64,000 nt of DNA from Halocalculus aciditolerans (GTDB lineage: Archaea; Halobacteriota; Halobacteria; Halobacteriales; Halobacteriaceae). Below, one piece after another: positions 51,902-60,965 of this stretch. The number at the start of each line of letters is the position of its first letter. Within the stretch, counting starts at the first letter, position 1. The stretch is from assembly GCF_014647475.1 (NCBI RefSeq), contig NZ_BMPG01000001.1, positions 434,001 to 498,000 of the forward strand, in the 5' to 3' direction. Under the pieces are notes generated by a model. The model saw only the letters and a list, made by a program, of their open reading frames with translations. It had not been told where the DNA came from and ran no database searches. Made by a program: the position numbers and the translations under genes.

Positions 51902-53452
51902 CTACCGTAGGAGGCTCTCGCCGGTCATCTCCGCGGGGACGTCGACGTCGGCGAGGTCGAGGAGGGTAGGGGCGACGTCGCGGAGCGCGCGGTCGTCGCG
52001 GATGCGTTTGCCGTCGCCGGTCCCGTCTGGCGCGAGGTAGACGCAGGGGACGGGATTGAGCGTGTGCGCGGTGTGGGGGTCTTCCGGCGTGCCCATGTCG
52101 TCGGCGTTCCCGTGGTCGGCGGTGACGACGGTGTTCGCGCCGGCGTCGGCGAGCGCGGGGAGCAGGCGGCCGAGCTGCTCGTCGACCGCCTCCACGGCGT
52201 CGACGGCGGCGTCGAAATCGCCGGTGTGGCCGACCATGTCCGCGTTCGCGTAGTTCAGCACCACGAAGTCGGGGTCCTCGCTCTCGACGACGTCGATGGC
52301 GGTGTCCGTGACCTCGCGCGCGCTCATCGCCGGCTGTTCGTCGTAGGTCTCGACGTCCGGGCTGTCGACGATTCGGCGGATTTCGCCGTCGAACTCCGTC
52401 TCCCGCCCGCCGTTGAAGAAGTACGTCACGTGCGCGTACTTCTCGGACTCCGCGAGGCGGAGCTGCGTGAGGCCGGCGTCCGCGAGCACCGCACCCGTCA
52501 CGTGCTTCGGTTCGCGCGGCGGGAAGGCCACGGGCAGGTCGAACGTCTCGTCGTACGACGTCATGGTCGTCACCGCGACGTCGGGCGGCGTCGTCTCGAA
52601 CGACCACTCGGGGTCGATGTCCGCGAGCATTCGGACGAGCTGGCGCGCGCGGTCCGCGCGGAAGTTGAAGAACACGACGCTGTCCCCGTCCGAGAGGCGG
52701 TCGCCGCCGCGCACGATGGTGGGTTCGACGAACTCGTCCGTCTCGCCGCGCTCGTAGGACTCTCGGACCGCTTCGTGCGCGGACTCCGCGCGATGCAGCC
52801 CGTTCCGCTTCACGATGGCGTCGTAGGCCTGCTTCGTCCGCTCCCAGTTCTGGTCTCTGTCCATCGCGTAGTACCGCCCGCAGACCGTCGCGACGTCGCC
52901 CGTGTCGTAGTTCTCCACGACTTCCTCCAGCGCGTAGAGGTAGTCTTCGCCGCCCGTCGGCGAGGTGTCGCGACCGTCCGTGAAGGCGTGCGTCGACGCC
53001 GGGACGCCGTAGTCCGCCGCGGCCTCGATGAGCGCGTGCAGGTGCTCGTGGTCCGAGTGGACGCCGCCGTCGGAGACGAGCCCCATGAAGTGGACGCGCC
53101 CCCCGCGCTCGGCGGCGTAGTCGAACGCCCCGCGGACTGCGGGGTTCTCGCGGAGTTCGTCGTCCGCGATGGCGTCCTCGATGCGCGTGTACTCTTGGTT
53201 CACGACGCGGCCCGCGCCGAGCGTGAGGTGGCCGACCTCCGAGTTCCCCATCTGTCCGCGCGGGAGGCCGACGTCGCGCCCGCTCGTCCGCAGCTGGCCG
53301 AACGCGCCCGCGTCCGCGTACCGCTCGAAGTTCGGCGTTTCGGCCGCCGTCACCGCGTTCCGCCCCCGCGCGGGGTTCGTCGGTGGGTCCGCCCGCCGCG
53401 GGTCGTCGTCCCCCAGCCCCCAGCCGTCCAGAATGACGAGTGCGCTCTTCAT
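51902..53452 (-). CDS. gpmI: cofactor-independent phosphoglycerate mutase
   Basis: The 516-residue enzyme interconverts 3- and 2-phosphoglycerate using two Mn ions. Asp9 (VILDGWGLG) and Ser71 in GQMGNSEVGH form a metal site with the nucleophile; ADHGNADDMGTPEDPHTAHT near the end supplies further ligands. A polar insert lies at about 15-34. Single gene. The stretch 51763-51901 shows nothing. Confidence 0.95.
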   Translation of the reverse strand: MKSALVILDGWGLGDDDPRRADPPTNPARGRNAVTAAETPNFERYADAGAFGQLRTSGRDVGLPRGQMGNSEVGHLTLGAGRVVNQEYTRIEDAIADDELRENPAVRGAFDYAAERGGRVHFMGLVSDGGVHSDHEHLHALIEAAADYGVPASTHAFTDGRDTSPTGGEDYLYALEEVVENYDTGDVATVCGRYYAMDRDQNWERTKQAYDAIVKRNGLHRAESAHEAVRESYERGETDEFVEPTIVRGGDRLSDGDSVVFFNFRADRARQLVRMLADIDPEWSFETTPPDVAVTTMTSYDETFDLPVAFPPREPKHVTGAVLADAGLTQLRLAESEKYAHVTYFFNGGRETEFDGEIRRIVDSPDVETYDEQPAMSAREVTDTAIDVVESEDPDFVVLNYANADMVGHTGDFDAAVDAVEAVDEQLGRLLPALADAGANTVVTADHGNADDMGTPEDPHTAHTLNPVPCVYLAPDGTGDGKRIRDDRALRDVAPTLLDLADVDVPAEMTGESLLR

Positions 53453-53577
53453 CTACTCCACCCTGCGGCGCGCCCGGCCAAGAGGTTTCTCACTCGAACG
53501 GCCATTCGCCGTCCGAGAACCTTCCCGTCGCCGCGAAACGCGCAGGAGTTTTGGCGGCGCGAGACCCACGATGGGGC

Positions 53578-54810
53578 GTGACGCTCGACCCCGTCCACTT
53601 CGACGGCATCTCGGGACTCGTCTCCCGCATCAGCCACGACATCGACGAGGCGGAACACCGCAGCGAGGCGATGCGCGCCTGGGAGTCCTTCCTCGACCCG
53701 CTCGTCGTGGACGGGGACCGCGTGCTCGAACCTCTCGACGACCTCGCGCGGTACGCCGTCGACGTCGAAACCGCCGGCGTGCAGGACGCCGCGTTCGACG
53801 CCGTCCACGGCCTCGACTCCGGGACCGTGAACCCCCGCGCGTTCAAGAACGGCATCGTCCTCGACGTCGCGCAGGCCGCGCTCGCCGTCCACCCGAGCGA
53901 CGTCGACACCCACCGCGCCCGCACGGTCATCGCCACCGTCCACACGAACGACGACTCCGTCCGCCTCCAGAGCGACGACTGGCAGCGACGCGACGAGGGC
54001 TACTGGCGCGGCCGCATCTTCCGCGCGCCGAACGTCGAACGCGACGAGGAAGCCGTCGTCCACGCCCTCTCCCTCTACCTCGCCGAATCCACGCACGCGC
54101 TCGACCACGCCAGCGAGGTCTCCGACCTCCTCGTCCTCGACGGCCCGCTCTACCCGAAAATCGTCATGAACTGGCTCTCCGACCGCCGCGAGCTCGCCGC
54201 CCTCCTCGAAAAAGACCTCGTGCGCGACGTCGTCCGAAACTACCTCGAACTCGTCGAGGTCTTCGCCGAGCGCGACGTCCCGCTCTGCGGGTTCGTGAAG
54301 ACCCTCGGGTCGCGCGGCGTCGTCTCGACGCTCCGCGAGAAGACCCACGCCCCGTGGACGGACGACGCCGCGTTCTTCACGCAAGTCCTCGAACGCCGCG
54401 ACGCCGACGGCGACCGCGTCACCGACGACCTCACCTACACCAACTGGTTCGTCTCCAGGGTCGGTATCGACTACGAGTTCTCCGACCTCGGCGACGCCCT
54501 CGGCCTCGACCTCGACCTCGACCGCGAAGCCTACGAAGTCGCGTTCTTCGTCGTCTACGACCCCCGGACCGACACCGCGTTCAAAGTCGAACTCCCCCGC
54601 GTCTTCGCCGACGACCCCGACGTCCGCGAACGCGTCACCCGTCAGGTCGTCTCCGACGTCGCCGCGACCGCCGGCCCGCCGCTCGCCGTCAAGAAGGCCG
54701 ACGAACTCGCGCGCATCGGCGCGGCCGAGAAGAACGAACTCGTCTCCGCGATGGAGACCGCCCTCGACAGCGAGTACCGACGACCGCATAACGAAGACCG
54801 GTGGGGGTAA
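53578..54810 (+). CDS. nurA: NurA 5'-3' nuclease domain protein
   Basis: The 410-residue protein matches haloarchaeal NurA: VNPRAFKNGIVLDVAQAALA, SDLLVLDGPLYPKIV (metal-binding Asp), DVPLCGFVKTLGSRGVV, and VELPRVFADDP near the end. NurA resects DNA ends with the HerA translocase, encoded 720 bp downstream with one opposite-strand gene between. GTG 53578 opens the conserved frame; the nearby ATG 53571 is out of frame. Confidence 0.85.
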   Translation: MTLDPVHFDGISGLVSRISHDIDEAEHRSEAMRAWESFLDPLVVDGDRVLEPLDDLARYAVDVETAGVQDAAFDAVHGLDSGTVNPRAFKNGIVLDVAQAALAVHPSDVDTHRARTVIATVHTNDDSVRLQSDDWQRRDEGYWRGRIFRAPNVERDEEAVVHALSLYLAESTHALDHASEVSDLLVLDGPLYPKIVMNWLSDRRELAALLEKDLVRDVVRNYLELVEVFAERDVPLCGFVKTLGSRGVVSTLREKTHAPWTDDAAFFTQVLERRDADGDRVTDDLTYTNWFVSRVGIDYEFSDLGDALGLDLDLDREAYEVAFFVVYDPRTDTAFKVELPRVFADDPDVRERVTRQVVSDVAATAGPPLAVKKADELARIGAAEKNELVSAMETALDSEYRRPHNEDRWG

Positions 54811-54845
54811 CGCGGTCGTCGCTTCAGGGCGACGACCGCGGAAAG

Positions 54846-55029
54846 GCGAGCGGGAGCGACCCGTGGGAGCGACACGCGAGCTACGTGGTTCGGACCGAAC
54901 GACCGAAGGGAGTGAGGGAGAACCACGAGAACACGAGCGATAGCGACCCGTGAGCGACACGCGAGTAACGCTGTCCGGAAGGAGCGCGGTTCGGACTGAA
55001 CGACCGAGCGAGTGAGAACCACGAAGACG
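54846..55029. repeat. imperfect tandem repeat with hairpins between nurA and herA
   Basis: Two units of about 90 bp follow each other (54846-54932 and 54934-55029). Each has gcgaccc-gtg-agcgacacgcgag, then GGTTCGGAC-GAACGACCGA and a closing GAACCACGA that pairs with the GTGGTTC/GCGGTTC at the start of the hairpin. Just upstream a perfect hairpin GCGGTCGTCGC (54812-54822)/GCGACGACCGC (54829-54839) may terminate nurA. No gene lies in 54811-55099. Confidence 0.6.
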
Positions 55030-55099
55030 CGAACGGGGAGCGGGGCGGTTCGCGGGTCTGGGGGCGGCGGGCGGGGACCGGAGGGAGCCGCGGTGGTGG

Positions 55100-55435
55100 T
55101 TATGGTTCGATGGTGCGTTCGACGGTGACGTCGACGTCGGTTTCGGGGATGCCGATGCGGGCGAACTGGAGGCGGACGTGGTCGCGGGCGGCGTCGATGG
55201 CTTGGTCGCGGGTGTCGAAGCCGCGGGGCATGGGGGTTTCGAAGGCGACGTGGACGTCGGTGCCGGCGATTTCTTGGACGAGACCGCCGCTTTCGACCTC
55301 GTAGAATTCGTCGCAGACCCAGACGTAGGGGGCGTCCTCGTCGGGTGCGCCCTTGAAGGAGGGCGCGTCTTCGCCGCGTTCGTAGACCGTTCCGGTGAGC
55401 GTGGTTCCTCCGGCGGACCCTTGCACCTGTAGCAT
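55100..55435 (-). CDS. conserved haloarchaeal protein (DUF7113-like)
   Basis: The 111-residue protein begins MLQVQGSAGGTTLTGTVYER and has PYVWVCDEFYEVESGGLVQE and HVAFETPMPRGFDTRDQAID. I associate this with a haloarchaeal family of unknown function. It is divergent from herA, with 98 bp between starts. The nurA-this-herA arrangement may be more than chance. Confidence 0.65.
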   Translation of the reverse strand: MLQVQGSAGGTTLTGTVYERGEDAPSFKGAPDEDAPYVWVCDEFYEVESGGLVQEIAGTDVHVAFETPMPRGFDTRDQAIDAARDHVRLQFARIGIPETDVDVTVERTIEP

Positions 55436-55533
55436 GGGCGAGTCTACGCTGTCACCGGGTAAAAGGTGTGTGACCGCGGCGCACGCGGCGGGACCGGGAA
55501 GACCTTTACCGCCTCGCGCCCAGTGCGATAGAT

Positions 55534-57393
55534 ATGACTGACCTCGGGGATTTCTCGCTCGACGACGATTCGGCGGAGCCGAGCGGCGAGGCGGGCGATT
55601 CTACCAGTGGTGAGGCGGCGGCGAGCGCGTCGTCGTCGAGTGATGCCGCGAGCGCGTCGTCGTCGAGTGATGCGGGGAGTGCGGAGGGGTTCGAGCGGCC
55701 GGAGTACGTCGACGGCGGGGGGGATCGGGGCGTGGGGACGCTCGCGGTGAGCGAGGGCTTGCGTATCGATGAGGATAGCGGGGAGACGGCGCTGCGGGCG
55801 TACGTGACGGCGGGGAACCGGGAGGAGATTCGACTGGGGACCTATCTGCTCGCGCCGTATCCGGGCGGTGAGTCGCTGTTCGCGCGGATTACGGGGTTGG
55901 AGTACGCGCAGGCGTTCCGGAGCGACGACGCGACGGAGATTCACGCGCGCCGCGCGATGCGTTCGGACGGTATCGAGGAGTCGGACTACAAGTTCATCGC
56001 GGACTTGGAGCCGCTGGCGGTGCTCTACCGGGACGACGGGGAGCTGAAGCGGCGGATGCCGGACCGCGTGCCGAAGCCCGAAACGGTCGTGGAGCACGCG
56101 GACGACCGGGAGGCCATCAAGACCGGGTTGAAGATGCCGGAGGACGGCGTCTTCGTGGGCCACCTCGCGGTCGGCGGGGAGAAGGTGACGACGGCGGCGA
56201 CGCCGCCGACCATCGACTACCGCGTGAAAGACGACTACACCGATGGGGATCCGCTCGTCTTCCGCCATACGCTCGTGGCGGGCGGGACGGGGTCGGGGAA
56301 GACGCACACGACGAAGAACATTCTCAGACAGTATCTCCACCCGGACCGGACGTACGAGACGGGCGACGGCCGGGAGCGCCGGATGGCGGTCGTGCAGTTC
56401 GACCCGCAGGACGAGTACGCGCAGATGCACGACGACAACCCGGACGCCGACCGGGAGAACGCGCGCTCGTGGGAGGCACAAGGGCTCGCGCACGGCGGAC
56501 ACGGCGACACGAAGGCCTTCGTGCCGGCGTTCGGGAACGCCACCTATGCGGCGAGCCACCACCGCGCCGAGCAGGTCGAGTTCACCATCCCCTTCTCGAT
56601 GGTCCGCAGCCGGCCGTGGCTCGCGGCGTCGTCGGGCCTGAACGACAACCAGTACGGCGCGCTCACCCTCCTCCTCGACCGGTTCTTCCGGCAGTACGGG
56701 AACGCGGGGACCTACGACGAGTTCACGTCCTTCCTCGACGACCCCGCGCTGAAGGAGGAGCTGGACGAATCGGGCCGTGTCCACGAAGCGACCTACGAGG
56801 CCGTGATGCGCCGGGTGAACGGCATGCCGTCGGGCGTCTTCGACCAGGACGCGCGCGCCATCACCGACCTCGTGCACGACTTCGTCCGACCCGGCGGGCT
56901 GAGCGTCGTCCCGACCTACCACGTCTCGAACTCCCGGGCGGCCGAAACCATCGTGCTCGCGCTGTCGAGCCTCCTCGTCGACCAGAAGCTCTCGAACGAC
57001 CCCGACTTCGACCGCATCAAGGAGACGCCGCTTCTTCTCGGGATGGACGAAGCGCACAACTTCCTCGCCGACACCGACAGCGTTCAGGGCCGCCAAGTGG
57101 TCGGCAAATTCACGGAAGCCGCGAAACAGGGCCGGAAAGAACGCCTCGGGCTCTTCCTCGTCACGCAGGACCCACAGGACATCGCCGACCCGGTCTTCAA
57201 GCAGGTGAACACTACGGTCGTCCTCAACCTCGGCGACGAGGACGCCATCAAATCCGTGAACATCCCCAGCAACCTCGAAGGCAAAGTCCCCTACATGGAG
57301 AAGGGCCAGATGGTCGTCTACTCGCCCGACAACTCCGAGCCGGTCGAAGTCATCGGCCTCCCCACCTGCCTCACCCGCCACGGTCGCGACTGA
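55534..57393 (+). CDS. herA: HerA-type DNA translocase/helicase
   Basis: The 619-residue hexameric ATPase moves DNA ends to NurA for resection. Walker A GGTGSGKTHT lies near 250, Walker B LLLGMDEAHNFLAD near 500, and LFLVTQDPQDIAD carries sensor residues. A HerA N-terminal barrel is at about 90-215. The first 55 residues are disordered, acidic and serine-rich, with SASSSSDA repeated. The C-terminal brace is present. Length is typical for the haloarchaeal form. Confidence 0.9.
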   Translation: MTDLGDFSLDDDSAEPSGEAGDSTSGEAAASASSSSDAASASSSSDAGSAEGFERPEYVDGGGDRGVGTLAVSEGLRIDEDSGETALRAYVTAGNREEIRLGTYLLAPYPGGESLFARITGLEYAQAFRSDDATEIHARRAMRSDGIEESDYKFIADLEPLAVLYRDDGELKRRMPDRVPKPETVVEHADDREAIKTGLKMPEDGVFVGHLAVGGEKVTTAATPPTIDYRVKDDYTDGDPLVFRHTLVAGGTGSGKTHTTKNILRQYLHPDRTYETGDGRERRMAVVQFDPQDEYAQMHDDNPDADRENARSWEAQGLAHGGHGDTKAFVPAFGNATYAASHHRAEQVEFTIPFSMVRSRPWLAASSGLNDNQYGALTLLLDRFFRQYGNAGTYDEFTSFLDDPALKEELDESGRVHEATYEAVMRRVNGMPSGVFDQDARAITDLVHDFVRPGGLSVVPTYHVSNSRAAETIVLALSSLLVDQKLSNDPDFDRIKETPLLLGMDEAHNFLADTDSVQGRQVVGKFTEAAKQGRKERLGLFLVTQDPQDIADPVFKQVNTTVVLNLGDEDAIKSVNIPSNLEGKVPYMEKGQMVVYSPDNSEPVEVIGLPTCLTRHGRD

Positions 57394-57493
57394 CACCGCC
57401 GACGGCGAGACGAGCGCCGAACCGTCCGAGCTCCCGTCGACGACGTCGGACGACCCGAACCGACTCCGCGGCCGCGCCGCGAAGCGGCCCCCA

Positions 57494-57500
57494 CTTTTAC
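57494..57500 (+). promoter_or_regulatory. TATA element of the usp gene
   Basis: CTTTTAC lies 26-32 nt before ATG 57526; the transcript is probably leaderless. Confidence 0.5.
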
Positions 57501-57525
57501 TACCGGTCCGGGAGAACTCCGAAAT

Positions 57526-57951
57526 ATGGCAGGAGTACTCGTTCCCATCGACAGCAGCGAACAGTCGACCGACGCGCTCGAATACGCTCTCGAAGAGCTC
57601 CAGAGCGACGACATCACCCTCATCCACATCATCGACCCCATCGAAGCCGGCTACACCGCGCAGGCCACCGTCCCCGGCTACTCCGAAGAGTGGTACGAGC
57701 AGGCCCAGGCAGAGGCCGAAACCCTCTTCGACTCCGCGCAGGAGCTCGCCGACGACTACGACGTCGACCTCAAGACCGCCACCGAAGTCGGCCGACCGTC
57801 TCGAACCATCGTCGACTACGCCGAGGAGAACGACTTCGACCACATCGTCATGGGCAGCCACGGCCGCAGCGGCGTCTCCCGTATCCTCCTCGGCAGCGTC
57901 GCCGAAGCCGTCGTCCGCCGCTCCCCCGTCCCCGTCACCATCGTTCGATAG
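57526..57951 (+). CDS. universal stress protein (UspA family)
   Basis: The 141-residue protein starts GVLVPIDSSEQSTDALEYAL, has an acidic middle helix and ends with the ATP-binding signature GSHGRSGVSRILLGSVAEAV (G-x2-G-x9-G-S) and VTIVR. Binds ATP in this class. A stress-linked, not further defined role. Confidence 0.92.
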   Translation: MAGVLVPIDSSEQSTDALEYALEELQSDDITLIHIIDPIEAGYTAQATVPGYSEEWYEQAQAEAETLFDSAQELADDYDVDLKTATEVGRPSRTIVDYAEENDFDHIVMGSHGRSGVSRILLGSVAEAVVRRSPVPVTIVR

Positions 57952-58300
57952 GACCTTTTACGCTGCGGCGCGCTTCGCGCGCCTCGGTAAAAGCTCCACC
58001 ATTACCGGAACGCAAAGCGTTCCGGTTAGCAGTCGGATTCCGTCGGAATCCGACGACACTGCGGGAAATCTTTGATTTCCCGCCGTTCAGCCAGAAACCG
58101 GAGGTTTCTGGCGACAAAAGCACTCCTCCTTCACTTCGTGCCTGACGGCACTCCGTTCAGTCGTCGGCCCGCGCTCACATTCGTTCGCGCGGTGAACCGC
58201 TTCGCTCGGGCTCTGGGCGGGATCTCCGGTCCCGCTTGCCCGCACTCGCCTGCGGCTCGCGCGGACTCCGAGCCACTCGGGTCGCGAACGCTACTCGGAC
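57951..58300 (-). ncRNA. structured intergenic element D (candidate RNA, minus strand)
   Basis: On the minus strand element D has GTTCGCGACCCGAGTGGCTC, module 2 (CCGCGC/GTGCGG with a G-U pair at 58264-58240; GCAAG; GCGGGA/TCCCGC), GGTTCAC, further hairpins (58.02-58.17 kb), and a terminal hairpin (CTTTTAC/GTAAAAG at 57993-57955). It is back to back with element C. It extends to the base after the usp stop codon, so it may also end usp transcripts. Confidence 0.45.
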
Positions 58301-58320
58301 TCTACTGTAACCACGATTAG

Positions 58321-58498
58321 CGTCCGGCGACCGAGCGGGTCGAAGACCCCGGAAGGTCGCCGGTTCACAGTGCGCTTTGCGCGCTGGCCAACGAGTGACT
58401 AACGCGGCGCGAAGCGCCGCGGCTGGAACGAGGAGGCTTTTGGTCCAGATTTTTATCGAGCGGGGCGCGTCGCGCCCCGCTCGCAATAAAAAGGTGGG
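58321..58498 (+). ncRNA. structured intergenic element C (candidate RNA)
   Basis: Module 1: outer stem CCGGCGACC (58324-58332)/GGTCGCCGG (58355-58363), loops GAGC and CGGAA, inner stem GGGTC/GACCC. Then GGTTCAC, a hairpin (58369-58385), GCGGCGC/GCGCCGC (58404-58420), GGCTTTTGGTCC, and a terminal 13-bp palindrome CGAGCGGGGCGCG/CGCGCCCCGCTCG (58457-58483) flanked by TTTTTAT and ATAAAAA. It abuts the 3' end of the RAM gene. Confidence 0.5.
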
Positions 58499-58500
58499 TT

Positions 58501-58731
58501 CTAGTCCATCGAGATGTAGGTCTCGGTGTCTTCGACGCCGGCGATGCGTTGGATGGAGTCGGCGGCGATGTCCTTGACGTGTTTGGGGGTGTCGACGCGG
58601 ACTTTGGCGATGAGGTCGACGTCGCCGGCGACGACGTGGGCGTCGGCGACGCCGTCGATGGCGAGGATTTCGTCGAGCAGTCGGTCGGCTTCGCCGGTGT
58701 TGGCTTTGATGAGGACGTACGCGGTCACCAT
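58501..58731 (-). CDS. stand-alone RAM (Lrp/AsnC ligand-binding) domain protein, copy 1
   Basis: The 76-residue protein consists only of the RAM fold: AYVLIKANTGEADRLLDEIL, GVADAHVVAGDVDLIAKV, and GVEDTETYISMD. It lacks the HTH, so it may bind an amino acid or adenosine compound and another protein. Its ATG is 2 nt after the TrkA gene stop; they are one operon. Confidence 0.85.
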   Translation of the reverse strand: MVTAYVLIKANTGEADRLLDEILAIDGVADAHVVAGDVDLIAKVRVDTPKHVKDIAADSIQRIAGVEDTETYISMD

Positions 58732-58733
58732 GG

Positions 58734-59399
58734 TTAGTCACCTCCGCCGCCGACGAGGATGTGGCGGACGTCGTTGAGCGCGTCGAATTCGGCGAGGACG
58801 GTGATGCGGTCGCCGAGCTCTAGGGTGTCGTCGGGGAGCGGGAGGCCGAGGTCGCCGTTCTTCTTCCCGAAGGCGAGGACGCGGGCGCGAGCGGGGAGTT
58901 CGAGTTCGCTGACGGTGTAGCCGTTCATGGGGGCGTCGTCGGTGACGGTGAACTGGACGACTTGGAGGTTCTCGGCGAGGTCGGCGATGGCGGTGACGTT
59001 CCCGCCGAGGAGGGCGTTCTTCGCGCCGATTGCGCCGAGGCGTTCGGGGTAGACGATTTCGTCGACTTCGTCGGCGTATTTGCGGTAGATCTGTTCGCGG
59101 TAGTCTTCGTCGATGCGGAGGACGGTGCGGCAGTCGTGGGCTTTGGCGACCATGCAGGCGGCGAAGTTGACGTTGAGGTCGCCGGTGAGCGCGCCGACGG
59201 CGTCGGCGTCGTCGAGCGCGGCGCGTTCGAGGGCGTCCTCGCTCGCGCCGTCGCCGGCGATGACGTCGAACCCTTCGGTTTCGGCGCGTTCGACTTTCTC
59301 GTCGTCGTTGTCGACGACTGTGACGTCGTGTCCTTCGTTCTTGAGGACGCGCGCGGTCCGGCTCCCCACGCGTCCGGCGCCGATGATGACGAATCGCAT
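58734..59399 (-). CDS. TrkA family K+ channel/transport regulator (TrkA-N and TrkA-C)
   Basis: The 221-residue protein has the TrkA-N nucleotide-binding fold (1-135; FVIIGAGRVGSRTARVLKNEG; DNDDEKVE) and TrkA-C (about 140-220; GYTVSELELPARARVLAFGK). It senses NAD(H)/ATP and gates K+ uptake in the family; no transporter gene is adjacent here. Start at ATG 59399, with RAM genes on both sides. Confidence 0.88.
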   Translation of the reverse strand: MRFVIIGAGRVGSRTARVLKNEGHDVTVVDNDDEKVERAETEGFDVIAGDGASEDALERAALDDADAVGALTGDLNVNFAACMVAKAHDCRTVLRIDEDYREQIYRKYADEVDEIVYPERLGAIGAKNALLGGNVTAIADLAENLQVVQFTVTDDAPMNGYTVSELELPARARVLAFGKKNGDLGLPLPDDTLELGDRITVLAEFDALNDVRHILVGGGGD

Positions 59400-59486
59400 A
59401 TGGTGGTGTTCGCCTCCCGCGATAATAAATAGTGAGGGGTGGTGGCACGGGGCAAGACCTTTGCTGGCCGGCGGCGAAGCTCGGGT

Positions 59487-59720
59487 ATGGTTCACGCGGT
59501 CATCATGGTGAAAACGGAAGCCGGGGAGTCGGAGGCCGTACTGGAGCGCGTCCTCGAACTGGAGGCGGTGACGGAGGCGCACATCGTGGCGGGCGCGTGG
59601 GACATCATCGCGGAGACGGACGCCGCGGAGATGCAGGGCCTCGTCCGCGCGTCCTCGTCGGGGATTCAGCAGATACGCGGCGTGAGGGACACGAAGACGT
59701 ACATCTCGATGTCCGCGTAG
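59487..59720 (+). CDS. stand-alone RAM domain protein, copy 2
   Basis: The 77-residue protein, MVHAVIMVKTEAGESEAVLE with HIVAGAWDIIAETDA and GVRDTKTYISMSA, resembles the one at 58501 (both end TYISM) and lacks an HTH. It is divergent from the TrkA gene, 87 bp away. The shared TrkA context suggests a common signalling role in ion transport. Confidence 0.85.
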   Translation: MVHAVIMVKTEAGESEAVLERVLELEAVTEAHIVAGAWDIIAETDAAEMQGLVRASSSGIQQIRGVRDTKTYISMSA

Positions 59721-59729
59721 CTTCCCCGT

Positions 59730-60320
59730 TCAGTCGTCGCCGAGCACGCGGCCGAGGACGTCTTCCACGCGGTCGAGGACGTCCTCGGGGGGTCGGGTGG
59801 CGTCGATGCGGACGAAGCGTCCGGGCCGCATCGAGATGAGCTCCTCGTAGTTCGCTTGTACCTCGCTGAGGAACTTCGTCTGCTCGAACTTGTTGGTCGC
59901 GCCGGCGCGCGCCGCGCCCGTCTCCGGCGGGACGTCGAAGTAGAGCGTGACGTCGGGTTCGCGCGTGAAGGGCTGGTGGACGCCGCGGATGTACTCCATG
60001 GGGCGTTTGAGTTCGCCGTCGAGGCTCGCGGCCTGGTAGGCGTAGCGGGAGTCGGAGTAGCGGTCGGAGACGACGACGTCGCCGTCGGCGAGCGCGGGGC
60101 GAACCGTTCGAGAGAGGTGGTCGGCGTGGTCGGCGGTGTAGAGGAAGAGTTCGGCGAGCGGGTCGGCGTCGGGTTCGCCGATGGAGCGCCGGACGGCGTC
60201 GCCGTACCACGACCCCGTGGGTTCGCGGGTGAACGTCCAGCCGTCGTCTCGGGTGGCGCGGAGCGCCTCCCACACCGTCGTCTTCCCGCTGCCGTCCAGG
60301 CCCTCCAGCGTCACGAGCAT
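59730..60320 (-). CDS. tmk: thymidylate kinase
   Basis: The 196-residue enzyme phosphorylates dTMP. P-loop [12 protein letters not shown] (5-16), the DRY-like motif [14 protein letters not shown], and a lid region [13 protein letters not shown] 60320 directly precedes the P-loop region. Overlap with the neighbour is none; 9 bp from the RAM gene stop. Confidence 0.93.
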   Translation of the reverse strand: MLVTLEGLDGSGKTTVWEALRATRDDGWTFTREPTGSWYGDAVRRSIGEPDADPLAELFLYTADHADHLSRTVRPALADGDVVVSDRYSDSRYAYQAASLDGELKRPMEYIRGVHQPFTREPDVTLYFDVPPETGAARAGATNKFEQTKFLSEVQANYEELISMRPGRFVRIDATRPPEDVLDRVEDVLGRVLGDD

Positions 60321-60365
60321 ACCTTCGCTTTTCACGCGCTCTGTTTGTAGGCTTCGAAGCCCCCG

Positions 60366-60854
60366 TCAGTGGATGTAGCGCGAGGAGTGGACGGGGAGGT
60401 CGTCGTCGAAGGTCGCGGCGTCGGCGTCGTTCACGCGGACGGTGAGGACGGGGACGGTCGCGTTCCCGACGACGGCTTCGGCGACGCTCCCGACGACGCG
60501 CACGCCGTCGCCAGTCTCCCCGTGCGTGCCCATGGCGACGAGGTCGATGCCGGCTTCCTCGATGTAGTCGAGGATGGCGTCGGCGGGCACGCCTTCGCGG
60601 ACGGCGGTGACGACCTCGACGCCGGCGTCTTCGCCGACGGATTCGACGAACTCCAGCGCCTCCTCGCCGGCCTCGACGAGGAGGTCGTGCACCTGCGTCC
60701 GCGTCGGCTCCGGGAGGATGGCGTACGCGCGGACGTCGACGACGTAGAGCGCGTGCAGCGTCGCGTCGTGGCCGTCGGCTTGGTGGACGGCGTGGCGAAT
60801 CGCGCTCGCCATTCCGAGACTCCCGTCGGTCGGCAAGAGGACGTCACTGTACAT
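60366..60854 (-). CDS. universal stress protein (UspA family)
   Basis: A 162-residue Usp protein: DVLLPTDGSLGMASAIRHAV, then LVAMGTHGETGDGVRVVGSVAEAVV with the G-x2-G pattern partly altered (THGETGDG), and VPVLTVRVND. The C-terminal tail of about 20 residues is extra. Whether it still binds ATP is uncertain because of the altered loop. Confidence 0.88.
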   Translation of the reverse strand: MYSDVLLPTDGSLGMASAIRHAVHQADGHDATLHALYVVDVRAYAILPEPTRTQVHDLLVEAGEEALEFVESVGEDAGVEVVTAVREGVPADAILDYIEEAGIDLVAMGTHGETGDGVRVVGSVAEAVVGNATVPVLTVRVNDADAATFDDDLPVHSSRYIH

Positions 60855-60965
60855 GCTGTGCGAAACGCACACGGGGCGGTTAGGCGTTCGGGTCGTCGGT
60901 CGCGGCTTCGCGCACCCGACGAGTCAGGGCCTAGGTTTACCCTCTCGGCCGGCGAGGGAGTACGT

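Noticed and set aside
55444-57861. 805-codon open frame antisense to herA
   Set aside because: It has no family motif, and herA on the other strand is complete.
57951-58498. CRISPR array in the hairpin-rich gap
   Set aside because: Palindromes differ in sequence and spacing; there are no regular identical repeats with unique spacers, and no cas genes in the window.
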